The notes under the pieces were generated by a model. It did no database searches. It was not told the origin of the DNA and was given only the letters and a program-made list of their open reading frames with translations. From Mixophyes australis (lineage: Eukaryota; Chordata; Amphibia; Anura; Limnodynastidae), in NCBI GenBank assembly GCA_036250195.1, contig JAVHZZ010000005.1, forward strand, positions 74,759,505 through 74,823,504: DNA of 64,000 nucleotides. Direction: 5' to 3'. This document shows, in pieces, positions 1 to 12,245 of this stretch. The position numbers and the translations under genes were made by a program. Within the stretch, counting starts at the first letter, position 1, and every line of letters starts with the position of its first letter.

Positions 1-166
1 AATGTGTGCATAAAATTGTGAAAAACAGGTAAAACTGTTTTTGTTCCTACGTTAGTATTTATATCATTAACATTAATTTACATTCATGTATAGTCTATTT
101 TGTAATAACCACATCACAACTGCTAATATTTTAACCAATATTGGAAAAGGCTGCAGTGAGCTGGCT

Positions 167-1100
167 GGCTAACAATAGTCAAACAAAAAAAAGGGGGGGG
201 GGGGGTGGACCAATCCGCTCAAAGGTATAGACAAGCCTCAATTATATGTAAACAAATGTAGCATATATTTTGAGGGGGTGCTCTCATAACTAGACAAGTC
301 TAGACATGAAAAAGATACAGTTGATAATAAATATCAGCTGAGTAAAGTAGTATGTGAGGCACTCCTGTCTAAAAAGACTATCACTATAAAATCAACTTTA
401 TTGATAATTGTTATTAAAAAGAATGTTGTTTAAATATCCAAATGTCGTATAAATTGGCGAATATAAAAGATAGAAGTGAAAAAGATTGAAATGTGGTGTT
501 TAAAGGATTAAAAGTGACCCATAGGGAGATACGGTTGTCCTTGGTAAGTATTAGGTTCGTATTAAAAATACAATACGTGAGAGCTAATACATTCTCTATT
601 CACCTTTATTATTAATATAAGGACCCCTAGCAATTGATATCTTGTGTCAAATTTCAGTAACGGTTCATAATACTTGCAGCTGCCCTTGTTGTTAAAAAAG
701 GGTTATTTTGGCCTCATATAAATTGGGTGCTTTTAAATATACACTCACATATGTAGTTTGGAATATACTCATATATTTTAGAGATATGCCATATGTTGCG
801 GGCAGAGTTTAATATAGATGGTATTGGTAATGGGGGAGTTGGTAGATCTAAGCAGTTGTTCCACACATAATATCATAGCTATTTATTATTATCTCATGTG
901 TATAAATATGGATACATATACATCTTATATGGTGTATCCTAGGTTTATTTCACATCCTTTATCCAGGAAAAATATTTACACCAAGCTTAATAAAGTTGAT
1001 TTTATAATGATAGTCTTTTTAGACAGGAGTGCCTCACATACTACTTTACTCAGCTGATATTTATTATCAACTGTATCTTTTTCATGGCTAACAATAGTCA
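167..1100. mobile_element. foldback element with 98-bp inverted repeats
   Basis: Positions 305-402 and 989-1086 are inverted copies of each other over 98 bp, with one mismatch that I can see, separated by a 586-bp AT-rich spacer. The 15-bp string GGCTAACAATAGTCA occurs at 167-181 and again at 1086-1100, so it brackets the structure like a long target duplication. A G-run follows the left copy at about 191-205. No protein was recognised inside. The near-identity of the arms suggests a recent event or gene conversion. The element class is not known, and the outer 123 bp between 182 and 304 are not part of the inverted repeat. Confidence 0.55.
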
Positions 1101-1327
1101 CAGAGTAGCAGCACAAACACATGGCAGTTTAAAAAAAGTTATACAAAAACATAGTGGCACAGCAGTGACAGATTCTGTTTGTAATTGGCGACAACAACAG
1201 TATTCCTTATACAATTTATACAATTTATAGTTCATTTTGATGAACACCAGTTTTTCAATATTTTTAGGAAATAGCGTCCTACTATCCTACTATCTGATTG
1301 CTCACAATGTTCCCAATGTTTAGTGTG

Positions 1328-1967
1328 CTAAACACTCTTGCAGAGAACAGACTGCAAGGTGGACAGATTAAGTACACCATAGCTAGTTTGCACAAGGGGG
1401 TCCAAATTGCCTTTTATAAAGAGACTGTCTGAGATGCTAATTTGTACTTTATCATTAAAGTGATCCTCCAGCATTCTACTAATACAAGTTGTATCAGATT
1501 GAGATTTGGTAGAGGTGTTGATTTTATACTTGGCCATTTCTTTTAAGCCTGACTAGATGTCATTATCAGCTTTCACATCGGTGTGCTGTGTTGACTCATC
1601 TTCAGTGTGACTCTTAGAAAAGTTTTTGTCTGGTATTTGAATTGTTAGGAGAAGCTGAAGCAGGGGATGTGTCATGTGTGACTTAAGATGACAGCGTGCT
1701 CACAAGTTTGCATCTTTGAAGAATGGTGTTAGTTGGAAAGAAAGACATTTCATATGACTTAAACCTAGGTTCAAGCATGGCTACCAAAATGTAGTTATTC
1801 AATTTCAAGTTGCTGCAAACACTTGGGTCCTGGTGAAGCAAATATAGATCTTGATCTACAAGGTTAGCATACTTAACAGAATCCTCCTCCTTTAGCTTCT
1901 CTAACTGCTTTTCTGTATGGTCCTGTTCTGGGAATGTGCAGAGTAATTTTGCGTGCGATGTGCACAA
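1328..1967 (-). pseudogene. hAT transposase, C-terminal half, decayed
   Basis: Two minus-strand frames, 1683-1967 and 1328-1537, align in order with the C-terminal half of the intact hAT transposase at 37908-40328. Shared stretches include ILVAMLEPRFKSYEMSFFP, against ILATVLDPRFKAYVVSLFP in the intact copy, and the segment around DHFNDKVQISISDS, against DYFADTIQVDMSDS. The pieces are in different frames with a gap between them, and the catalytic N-terminal half is absent. This is an old relic of the same broad hAT group. It lies just beside the foldback element, whose right direct repeat ends at 1100. Confidence 0.75.
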
Positions 1968-2737
1968 AATCGGCAGAAACGTGCCTTGATGAATCAGGAC
2001 CTTAGATTTTTTTTAAAAATATACATATTAATTTTTAGGGAGTATTTTGTTTTTTGGCCACTTGCTAGTACAAATGTCAGTGATACTGCTGCCTTCACAG
2101 TCAAACACTTGGATTTTCTTTTTTGTCCTCTCCTAATAGTTTATTAATATACTAATAATATGTGTTGTGACCGATTGTCTACACTCTCACACCCACTTAA
2201 TCAACACACAATTAAAGTAGACTAATCTGTAAATAAACTAAGATTTGTGAAGTAAAAGCTATTCTAATAGATATTGTTTGCCTCGTTCACCCTGTACAAC
2301 CTTCTACAACCCACTTTATGAACATACAATTGGAGCAAACAACCTCCCCACATACTATTAGTTCTAAAATAGCGGCTGAGAACAGGAGGGAGGGCTATAT
2401 ATAGAAGATCTCAATACAAAACACCTTTTTCCCGGAAATTAGGTTTCATCTCTTCAGATCAGAATTTGACATGAAAAATCAAATCATGACTCCGCTTGAA
2501 GCGGTACCCCAAAATTCAGAACTCTAGGATTTCTCTGAACAACTTGACCCTAATGAAAATCAAATCAAATTGAGGTTACAGGGTTTAGGGGAGTTCCTTT
2601 CATTTTATTCCCACCATTTCTTTTACTGCGCAGGGTCCTGGTGTTTACATATAGTGGCCACTCCTCCATTTATATGCATGGGAAAGTAACTATGCAAATC
2701 AATAGCTACTGTGTGTGCAGTATTAAATATTATTTTT
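1968..2737. other. no gene recognised
   Basis: AT-rich sequence without a convincing reading frame. The first part may be diverged hAT DNA upstream of the pseudogene at 1328-1967. The remainder shows no repeat structure that I can name. Confidence 0.4.
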
Positions 2738-3260
2738 TGTTAAGGCCTCATAAGGCCTTTGTTCACCCATTTTAACTCGCATAGATATATTATTTGCTAA
2801 AAGAGGTTATTCATTTTTCTGTTGAAATTCAGTTTTGCAAGATGTAAGCCCACGGCCTTGAGGTTAAGCTGAGATAAAGAACTCCTGTAAGAATGTAGCA
2901 AGATTTGTGAACAATAGGTGGTTTCATTTTCAGCTTGTAGTGTGGGAGCTGTGCCCATGACTTTGGATATGGCAGACAGGAGATAAACTTCCAGCCACCC
3001 TTGGGATAAGAATAATTGGCACAACTGTCCTGAGAAGGGGGAGAAAGTTATCCACCTCAAGAATACGTGAGATAGTTAATCCGCAGCACATCCCATAGAC
3101 TATTGTATGCTTATGACGTAGGATTCATATATTCAGAAGGCTATAAAGACTTGTATCTTGATATCAATAAACAAAGAATATTCCTTGTATACAGAACTTG
3201 GTCTGTGTCTATTCTCTCCAGCTGATTGAAGCGCTTCCAGATGTACTTGACACCCCAAGG
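2738..3260 (+). repeat. possible solo LTR (retrovirus-like)
   Basis: The stretch has an LTR-like order of signals: a TATA-like GCTATAAAGAC near 3140, AATAAACAAAG near 3168, and a U5-like GT-rich stretch after it. A TG start near 2738 is plausible but the 3' boundary is uncertain, and no flanking target duplication was found. The call rests only on this architecture. Confidence 0.25.
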
Positions 3261-5362
3261 CAAACTCAGATCTAACAGCAGCACCAACATTTATATCTCT
3301 ATTAATGCCTAATACATAATATCATGCATAAATGCAGCTATATGATATATGTATAGATTCCTGTGTACAATATCTGCATAAATGGTGAGTTTTGATGTCA
3401 CCACTTCAGTGTTTTTTTAGGATATTATATGGAATAATGTAACTATTGTAAAGTTTTCTGGATATTAGACGGGCCTGTATCCTTCTATCTTTATATGATC
3501 ATAAAGTTCATTGGTGTTTTCAGTAAAAATATGTTATCACAAACAAATCAGTGATTAGAAAAGTTATCACTGTAGTATTAAATATAAACAACTATGGATT
3601 TGAAATAATATAAATAAACAAGTGTATAAATAAGTAAACTGATTATTTATTTCTTTTAATAAGATAACTTAAAATTGGCATTTGTATTTTTATACTAGAC
3701 AAACATTGGTAACATATATATTAACTCCCATATATAATATCTATTGAATCAATGAGTTCTAATGTCAGCCACTTATAATCGGCTTATAATCAGTGAGTTG
3801 TGATGTCATTGCTTCACTGTTCATTAGGAATATTTGTGTTTTATAAGAAATAAGGCACCCCTTACTGTAAATAACTACAGCTATTGCAAAATTCTAAATT
3901 ATATTATCCTTCCGTTTTTTAGGAGGGGTGCATAATTCTATAAAATTTATACTAGGTATAAATTTATACCATTTATTAGACCCTGTAATTGTCTTCTTAT
4001 CACATATCTTATACTTAGCATCTCAAATATAATAATCATAATGTCCCCTGGCCCATTGCCAAAAATCTTGAACTTTCATTTTCATATTTTCTAAAGGAAT
4101 GTATTTAAATAATCTTGTTAATGAGAATAGGAAATAACAAGAATGTGAATTCCCTGTGGCGATGATTGTGTAATTTTTTTAGTAAAAAGGTACCAATGCA
4201 CCATCTGTTCGAATAAAGATGCTTCTATTTTTCACAAGTATATGGTTTACTTCATATGTCATAATTCTATTTTGCTGGCTTAATTGAAATAAGCACACTT
4301 GTAATTTCTGAAAGATTTTTTTTGCTTAATGTAAATGTGTTAATTATAGTGTAATTACAAAAATGACAGTTTTGTGTTAGGTGATGATATACAGAATGAC
4401 AATTTACTTTTGTTTTTGTTTTTCTAAACTATTGAATTCTTGTAAATAATAGCCAATCAGAGTGCCAGCACATAATCAATAATTAAGCTATATGCAGGTA
4501 TAAAAGCTGACTCTGATAGAAAAGGTCACTCTGCTCTCTTGATAATAGCAAATAGACACCCGATATACACATCTCCAATAATCAGTAATAAAACATCTAT
4601 AGCACTCAAAGCTCATTGTTAAAAATTGACCATGCAAAAAGTCAGCAGACACTATAACAGATAACCCCCAAACCAATGGCAACTTTGCTGGATTAACACA
4701 ATTTGTCAATTTACAAAAGAATACTGCCCTATAGTCAATTTGGCGAAAGTGCCACAATTCTCTGACCTCTGCAAGGGTGTGGCCTAGATAAGAGTAGGTG
4801 GATTGATGTGAATGTTGCCATGGTTAGGTATACCTGCCAGAGATTTGTATGAACCAGCGTAAGTTTTATTTTCGCAGGTTGTAGACAAGGTTTATTTTTT
4901 AATGAATTTGCTTTTTCTAATATTTGGTTCAATGCTGTTTAATAATTGTGAAGGTAGTATTATGCACCTCACATCATGTGGAAATTAAAACCATAATCAG
5001 TAGTGGCTGACACATCATTTAAGTTACAAATAATAAAATCATATAGGTGAAGCATGAAAAAAATATACAAATGACATAAATATGTTCCAGAACTCTCCTA
5101 TATGTAGGCCTGTCTTTCCTTTGTCTTCCCATTTTTATCTTCCTGTATAATTTCCCTTTTCCCTACCTACATAGTTCTCTATATTTCCCTTCTGCATTCA
5201 TTGGCTACTCTTCAATTCCCTGCAATGTGCTGCCAGACATCACAACGACATCCAGCTCTGCTCTTTTCCTAGGACTGTGGTACCTGAACATTATTTTACC
5301 CCTATGGGGTACGAGGTAAAACCTGTGAAGTTGCATTGCTGTGGAATGCCTTCACATTCTGG
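3261..5362. other. AT-rich intergenic DNA, promoter-like patch
   Basis: No gene is supported here. The only organised signal is a CCAAT motif at about 4450-4456 followed about 45 bp later by GGTATAAAAGCTGA at about 4497-4510, which is the spacing of a CCAAT/TATA core promoter, either cellular or from an old LTR. No coding region follows it in either direction. The rest is unassigned AT-rich DNA. Confidence 0.3.
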
Positions 5363-5370
5363 GGTACTCC

Positions 5371-5705
5371 CAGGGCCGGATTAACCCGAGGTTTAACTGG
5401 CTACAGCCTAGGGGCCTCGGGCATCCAGGGGTCCCTTGAAAATGTTCAGCTGCTGAGACTGTCACTGTAGTCCTTCCATGAGCCCCCGCCCCCCGAAGCG
5501 CTTACTTCCTTCTCCTGTTACTGTAGTTCTTCCACGGCACTCATTAACCTCCTTACTGAGGAGATCTCGTGAGATCTCGGGGTGGCTAACAGGGTGGGCT
5601 CAAGGGTTGGGGTGTGGGGGTGCAGCGGGCGGCTAACAGGGGGGGCCTCACGGGGGAATGGGGGCCCCTTAACCTAGGGGCCTCCATTCCCTTAATCCAG
5701 TCCTG
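5371..5705. mobile_element. non-autonomous hAT element (MITE), 335 bp
   Basis: The ends read CAGGGCCGGATTAA at 5371-5384 and, inverted, CAGGACTGGATTAA at the right end, so 12 of 14 terminal bases match. The element is flanked by the perfect 8-bp direct repeat GGTACTCC at 5363-5370 and 5706-5713. Eight-base duplications and CAG-type ends are hAT hallmarks. The interior is GC-rich and has no transposase. The short frames across it are not credible genes. Confidence 0.85.
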
Positions 5706-5713
5706 GGTACTCC

Positions 5714-6129
5714 ATGACAAATCGTGGGGAAATGAATTACCCATCCTTCTCTCCTATCAACAGCATCTCTTTTATAATACACCAATATCATCTCCCTCCA
5801 CCAGCACCATCTATCTCCCTCCATGCCATGTTCCAGCAGAATAAAAACACTTGCTAATGTCTCTGACACAGGGTTTTAGGGGAAAATTGAAAAGACTTGT
5901 GGACGTTTGTGTCCCTATTTTCAATAATAACCAAACCGCACTTTAGTTCCTTCTATAATTTTTTGGCATTCAGTTCTGGCTATCATTTCAAATTCACTTG
6001 GAGTATGTACAAAAGGAGTATTTAAAAACACAATATAAATTACATTCTAATTAAGATTAGTGATGAAGTTGTGATGAACTATTATATTTCCCATAATGAT
6101 ACTAACCTGTATAATCATACTCACCCCAA
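5714..6129. other. no gene recognised
   Basis: No coding or repeat structure was recognised between the MITE at 5371-5705 and the LINE-like fragment that follows. Confidence 0.4.
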
Positions 6130-6500
6130 ACTTTAAATCTTTCAAATGCCCCCTCAAAACTCACAATTTCACGCTTGCCTACCTGGCCCCATTCTAAGAC
6201 CATTCCCTCCTCACGCCCCACCTGCCCCTTTCACTCCACCTCTGTTCTTTATGTTCACTACCCTATTCCTTTTAATGTTAACTCTCACAAGTTTGGCCCT
6301 CTCTACCTCCTATCTCCACATCTTCTTTGTATTGTTCCCTTTGTTCTAGTTGTGTTGCTTTTTCTATAGTTGCTTGTATTGAATTTTACTAATTCTATTG
6401 TTTCTCTTGTCCCTTACTTATCTGTATTTTTTTTTATTAGCTTTTGTTGATTGTGTGGCACTGCAGTTTCTGTGACTCCATATAAATAAAGATGATGATG
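6130..6500 (+). pseudogene. L2/CR1-like LINE, 3' terminal fragment
   Basis: A frame near 6146 reads like the last residues of an L2-type ORF2 (a PLKTHNFTLAYL-like end in one frame). It is followed by a pyrimidine-rich 3' region and then TATAAATAAAGATGATGATGG at 6481-6501. A short GAT-repeat tail after an AT-rich box is also seen on the better supported L2 copy at 62246-63595. The fragment has no RT motifs, so the family call is tentative. Confidence 0.4.
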
Positions 6501-6889
6501 GTTTCTCAGGCCTGCCCAGAATAGACTGCACCACACGTTATATACTTATAGCTTATGTTTGCTGCCATCTGCACTCTGATTTCTGGTGCATGGCATGCTT
6601 GGGACATGTTCTCTTCTGCTCAGTGTTGATTCACAGAGCAGAGCAGGGCAGAAAAGAAGACAAATATCATCTCTTGAGATACTATAGCTTCCTATTAATA
6701 GGTGATTAGGGAAGGGAGGACATATATAAATGTATAGGATAATTTTAGCTTAGAAAGCAAACAAAAGCAAGAGACCCAGGCTCTTCTACCATTGCACATC
6801 GATGGAAAATGGGCTTGATTTAAACCATGTGGGCATGGTTTGTTTAATTTGCACATGCTTTTATATAGCCAATGATCCACGGCAGTGCA

Positions 6890-7450
6890 CCTAGCTGACG
6901 GGACTCACTCACCACTCGCGTCCTGACCATCATCATGACGACTGGGATATAACTTACTGTGATGTCGCCCCGAACATCTCCTAGGCAATGATTGGGATGC
7001 TTGTCTAATGTTAAGAAGTGCCGCATCCCGGCATTAGGTGGCAGCCAGGTGTGTGCACAGATAAATAAATAATAACACAGGGGCATGCCTTGTAATTATC
7101 AGCCTACTATGGCTGATTTCAGGCCTTCTGCCCTGACACTCTGATTGGAAGCCTTTACTATTTAAGGAAGAGGGGGCTTAGCATCCCTGCCTGTTATAGC
7201 TTGAGTGTTGACTTTTTTTGTACTCCTGTGCCCCTTGTCCCCTGCCTATTTTTGGATTTCCCTGTTTGCTGACTGTCCCGACCTCTGGCCTGTCCTTGGA
7301 ATTTCCTGCTCACTTCTGACCTATGATCTTTTGCTTGTCCTGGTTCCTGCCTCTAGTTTTCCAGTTTTAGAAATCCCTGCACCTCGGCTAAATAGGTAAG
7401 CTTCTACTACCTGGGGGCATCCGAGTACCTCTGAACGATTCTAGTTCTAT
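6890..7450 (+). repeat. old LTR-like repeat, copy A
   Basis: This stretch resembles the repeat that flanks the solo LTR at 14258-16134. Both share a TATTTAAGG box near 7160, a GGGCTTAGCATCCCTGCCTG-type segment directly after it, and a long CCTG/GACC-rich tail. The pattern (TATA-like box, then pyrimidine-rich R/U5-like DNA) suggests an ancient Ty3-type LTR. Boundaries and target duplication were not found. Confidence 0.4.
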
Positions 7451-8190
7451 GGGAAAGGTGGCTGTTAAAGGTGAAGACTCTTTTAGCTCAGTTCTAAAAG
7501 TTTATCTGTTAGCCGTGGCCCCAACAGGAAATATATATAAAAAAATGATTATGTCAAAGTGCAATAATCAAATACAAACAGCCCTAACTGACTAGTATCC
7601 AATGCAGAGACTGTTCCAGTGACCTGTAAGACTTATAACATCATAATGTATGTTTGAATGTGGGACTATTTATTTGTTAAGTGGATCACTGTGACTAATG
7701 AGGTATTAGTTATTGCAGCTGTTAATGAAACTTTTAATTGGATTTGAAAGCAATGTTGCTGTTTATAGCATTTGATGGAATGATTTATCAATGGATTAAT
7801 AATTTATAAATTGATTGTTTGGTTATATATATTTAATGAACTGTGTTAATGTTTTCCATATGTATATGCTTTCTCATTCGCGGGCCGATTTGTAATGTGT
7901 AGCAGTTTTTTATATTAGCAAATTAGTTGGTAAATAGACAAAAATGCTATTTAGAAAATAAGCTTTGTTGCTTTGTCATATTGTCGCTATGTCTTCTTGT
8001 GGCGACCAGCAGTCAAACATTTGTTTACAACCCATTATGTTTTTAATATTAGTCACTCTGTCGCTTTGTCGCGTTGTCACTATGTGTACTAATAGGTAAC
8101 ATTATTGGTACTAAATAGCTATGTAAGATTTGGCATCTTTACCTTGAGAGCTGTGGAAGATATATGCGCCAACAAACATACAAACGTCTT

Positions 8191-8193
<3 letters not shown>

Positions 8194-8240
<47 letters not shown>
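8194..8240. repeat. (TA)n microsatellite
   Basis: About 47 bp of uninterrupted TA dinucleotides, running into two GATA units at its right end. Confidence 0.95.
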
Positions 8241-8242
<2 letters not shown>

Positions 8243-8375
8243 TAGATAACTATCATAAAATAATAAAACAATGTATATGCTAAACAACATTCTTTTACTT
8301 GATTATTAACTGGTTCCTATTGTTCTTTATATGATGCTCTTACACTCTGCTCCTCTGGGATCATTTGTTGAGTAG

Positions 8376-8404
8376 AGAGATAGATAGATAGATAGATAGA
8401 TAGA
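8376..8404. repeat. (GATA)n microsatellite
   Basis: About seven GATA tetranucleotides in a row, roughly 135 bp right of the TA repeat, which itself ends in GATA units. Confidence 0.95.
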
Positions 8405-9677
8405 CACATCATAAAATAATGTATGTGCTAAACTAATTTATTTCTTGCCTGGACACTAACTGCCAACACATCAATATGTTTTGCTGTGACATGTTAAGTT
8501 ATATAACCATAGCTAGGCTTTATGCCTTTAATGTCCCTAACAACATTTTTCTCAGTTTCTTGAATGCTTTTTTTGTTTTGATTTTGGATCCTGCTTAGAA
8601 ACATGACACCAATTTAAAGGATCAGCAAGTCGAGAATCATTACATAAGACAAAGAAAAGGCAGATATCTTGTTCAGTAACAGAACATGCTGTGGATTGGT
8701 GTGAAATCCTGAACTTTAGAACAGGAGATGAGCTGGGTTCATCTGACACCAACAAACATGATATAGCCACAAGGTATTTCACCCTGGTTAAATACCAGAT
8801 GAATTAAAGGCTGTTGCCGGCAGCTGTGATGAATGTCACTGGGATGCAGGCTGATTGCTTGCTGAGTGCTCTGAGTGAAGTATGTCGGATCCTTCATCGT
8901 TAAGGTCAGCGTGTATTTCCAGTGGTTCATGTGTGGGGCTTTGCTGGAGGCGGACAAAGAAACACAGGTGCCGAAATATGTCTGTTTGAAAAACTAGCTG
9001 ATGATGAAATTCAAGACTGAAAATGTCACATGAAAAGTGTAATCTACAAAAGGAATATATATATTCATTAAAATGTAGTAAATTGCACTAATAAGTGTGG
9101 ATGTTTATAAGAAAAATGCATCTTCACCACAGACAACTGATTGATATTTTACCAAACGTTGTTGAATTCCATAGTCTGGTAGGTCTCAGATTTTATCATG
9201 TCTAATGCTCTGGGGTACAGACATATTTTCACCAAGAACCTATATCCATTCCGCATCATTAACTGGGTGAATCTCTCTCTCTCTATTTTTTGGCTTGATG
9301 TCTAAAGATAGCTAAATATCAAGATGACATTGACCTGTCAGTTTAGAGCACTAAAGTCATCTGCTAGATACTAATCGTGTTGAGTTCTGCTGCAAATATA
9401 ATTTAAAAAGTTACTTTAGTTTTCCTTAAACTAGCTCCTTAAGAAGTATACACTTAACTTATACATTGTGGTCTTAAATTTGTAAAAAAAAAAACAAAAA
9501 ACAGAAAAAGTACTTCTGTATGAACAGGAAGTAAACACTTTATCAATTCATCTGTGTGAATGATCCCTAAGATTGCATAAAGGATTTATTAACTTGAAAA
9601 TAATCATAATATGTATCCTCTGTTTGCTTTGGTGTATTTTGGAAGTGTGTTCAGCATGACTTCTATTTGATATTACC

Positions 9678-9822
9678 CAGTGGTCGAAGTGGACATTTAG
9701 AATGGTGGTATGGAAAATATAGTGGGAATGTAAGTGAATGGAATGTTATAATTTTACAATGAAGGCAATAGGAGAAGTGGCGGTATGACATACCACTGTA
9801 TACACTCACACTTCAACCACTG
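9678..9822. mobile_element. hAT-type MITE, 145 bp
   Basis: The left end is CAGTGGTCGAAGTG at 9678-9691. The right end, read inverted, is CAGTGGTTGAAGTG, so 13 of 14 terminal bases match. Flanking 8-mers ATATTACC (9670-9677) and GTATTACC (9823-9830) differ at one base and fit an 8-bp hAT target duplication. There is no coding capacity. Confidence 0.8.
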
Positions 9823-9910
9823 GTATTACCTTAGGCCTGCCCCCTGGTTGTAGCTCAGTCTCTCCCACCTCAGGATCTTGTGAAATAAGTTAGCAAACAA
9901 GTGTCCCTGC

Positions 9911-10000
9911 ACATGGAGATTTGCTAAGAGTAGAACAGGTATAATACAGATGCATCAGATGTAGTGATACACCTGTTCTACTCTTATCAAATCTCCATGT
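9911..10000. repeat. 30-bp inverted repeat with 30-nt loop
   Basis: The 30 bases at 9911-9940 (starting ACATGGAGATTTGC) are the reverse complement of 9971-10000, with one mismatch. The result is a compact hairpin of exactly 90 bp. No flanking duplication was found, so it may be the core of a small palindromic MITE. Confidence 0.8.
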
Positions 10001-11280
10001 AGTTTAATATACCTTCTAAAGATATATATATAAATACTTATGTATAAGGCGTTGGAAAACTGTAATTTGTAAAATGAAGCATTCCTTGCGCTTACCTCCA
10101 GCCTAGATGCTACTTAAACATACAAAAGGAGATAGGAGAGCAGGAATAATATCTGGTATCTGCAGCTCCCAGACCCATTAACTTGGTCTTCAAAACAATT
10201 GCTATGGGAAATGAACTTGCATAAGAATTGCTTGTTTAAACTGTGGGAAAGTATCTACCTTACATCCTATCACATGTCTAAGCGCCTCAATCATACCAAA
10301 ATGCAAGTCAAATTACAAGTAAACTATATCTTACTTCCGCCAAGCTGTATATAATGTGCCCTACACATTCAAAATGTTGTTGGCGAAATTGTAATCAAAT
10401 ATGAGTGAAATGGTTTTGTTTTAAAATGTGCCCATTCACCTTTTGTAACTCTCCCCCCTTTTTTATGTACCCCCTTCCCCTCTCTATTTTTAACTGTACT
10501 CTCTAATCCATTTTTTCTAAAAAAAAATCATTACAATTATTGAGGATAATTAGGTGCTTAGGCGAGAAAAACAACTTTAAAAAATGTATAAACACACTTA
10601 ATTTATATATAAATGCTATTATGGCTCTTATTAGTAGTGTAAGTAATAGTGTCTTAGAAATATCTTCATCTTCAGGAATTGCTTGTTAGTTGATGAGATA
10701 TTTAATAATTTATAAGTTATAAATGCAAACATTTTAAATGCATATTAGGTAATACACTTCTATAAGTAAAATTACAAGATATTATGTCAGTAAATCAGTA
10801 AAAAAAACTATTTCAGACTCTTGCAAACTAAAGAAACTTACAGAGAGATTTACTAAGGGGTGGTTTCCAACCACCACACACTGCATGTGGTTTTCAAAGC
10901 CAAACCATAGCATTTACTATCAGGAGCAATCTTTTATACCACTCAGCCAATCACATATAAGAGACCAAATCTGATTGGCTGCTCAACTATTAAATTAGCG
11001 CTTAACTTATTTCATGTTGAGTGTTCTTTGGGATGAAGCCACTGAATATTATAAATAGTTCACTGTGTATGCCCTTCATCACCTTCACAAGACCTTTACA
11101 TAATTAATTAATTTATATAAAATAAAGACACAGAGACAAAATAAAGACACGGAGACATAAGTAAAGTGGCAAAAAAGCTCACATTTTATTAATTAACTTT
11201 GGTAGCGGAGAAAGAGCACTGTGGGACAGCTACCAGATTAATACCCAAAAACCAAGCGTGGACATGGCACACCACCTTAA
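10001..11280. other. no gene recognised; short tandem repeat
   Basis: AT-rich DNA without a supported gene. A 19-bp unit (AAAATAAAGACACAGAGAC) is repeated twice at about 11117-11155. It sits just outside the 3' side of the minus-strand DIRS remnant and could belong to that element's terminal region, but this was not shown. Confidence 0.35.
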
Positions 11281-11287
11281 ATCCTCC

Positions 11288-11662
11288 TTAATGCCGAAAG
11301 GGCCCGCATGAGTTGTGGTAACATTTACAAAGTAATAGGATGCCTTGGATCTGCTGTGGTGGGTCTCTTCCTTGCCCAGCCCTTCGATATACTAAACCCC
11401 TTGATAACATCAGCCCTACCATTAAGACAAGCCATAAAAAAATACCAGCCAGGGCAGCTGACATATTCACTTTGGAGGCAACTGCGTTGAATTTCTGCCA
11501 CATAAATTTCATGACCGTGTCCCTCTGACCTGCTACCGACGTGACCCTAGTGCTGCTGAATTGGGACCACTGGTGCCAAGCTGCTCGGTACGCTCGTAAA
11601 GTGGATTGAGCTAAATCATGTTCCACCAGCCCCTTTATGCCGGCGTGATGATCTGCAAACAC
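11288..11662 (-). pseudogene. DIRS-type tyrosine recombinase, N-terminal fragment
   Basis: The minus-strand frame contains LAQSTLRAYRAAWHQWSQF, which matches the N-terminal helical (SAM-like) domain found at the start of DIRS1-type tyrosine recombinases. DIRS retrotransposons use this enzyme instead of an integrase. The catalytic C-terminal part with the R-H-R-Y residues is not visible, so the copy is truncated. It follows RNase H and RT remnants in the order expected for DIRS (RT, RNase H, recombinase) on the same strand, which strongly supports the assignment. Confidence 0.7.
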
Positions 11663-11781
11663 AAGAGGGACAGGGACTGCCTATGCTGTTGGCCTGTGGG
11701 GCTAATAGTTTGAATCTACGCCACTGAAACCAAAACAGGGCGCCAGCTATCTCATTATTGACCCTCAGGACATGGCGGGCG

Positions 11782-12100
11782 CTAAATGTGATGCTCTAGG
11801 CAGCGCAGGATGAGGTGGCGTAACAGAGCTATAGCCTGGGGAGAAGACGCACTCTGTTTGTCTATAGACTGGACTACCACCAAATTATCGCACCAAAAAT
11901 TCACGTGCCTGCCTTTTAAGGAAACAGCCCACAATTCGACGGCCACTATAATGGGAAATAGCTCAAAGAACAGGAGATTTTTAACTAACCCATTCTTGTG
12001 CCAGCATTCCAGCCATGGCACGGCACACCACTGCCCACTTAAATAGGCGCCAAAGCCATGAGTGCCTGAAGCATCAGTGACTAAGTCAAGTGTAACATTA
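11782..12100 (-). pseudogene. DIRS-type RNase H domain
   Basis: Reading leftwards from about 12100, one minus-strand frame gives LVTDASGTHGFGAYLSGQW, the first catalytic aspartate motif of DIRS RNase H. It continues through FFELFPIIVAVELW and WCDNLVVVQSIDKQ, which carry the conserved E and D motifs. The frame ends in LLRHLILRCLEHHI, as usual in this family. It lies between the RT remnant and the recombinase remnant. The catalytic residues are recognisable here even though the neighbouring domains are broken. Confidence 0.8.
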
Positions 12101-12245
12101 TTGATTAGCGGGGTGGGCCATATACTGTTTCCATTAAAATCTCTTAAAAATCTCAGCCATACCGAAGATCATCCTTTATCTCTAGTGACAGGCGCACAGC
12201 TGTCTGAGGCCTATTCCTACCCGCTGTGGCTCTTTGCAGCTTCCT

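Larger units (their letters stand above)
7451..9669. other. AT-rich intergenic DNA with microsatellites
   Basis: No gene is supported. The stretch contains the TA and GATA microsatellites listed separately. At 7965-8090 there are irregular repeats of a GTCGCTNTGTC-like motif (for example around 7984 and 8058) that I could not assign to a family. Confidence 0.35.

Noticed and set aside
4440..4760. A cellular promoter with gene
   Set aside because: CCAAT and TATA motifs are spaced correctly, but no coding exon, splice pattern or conserved frame follows.
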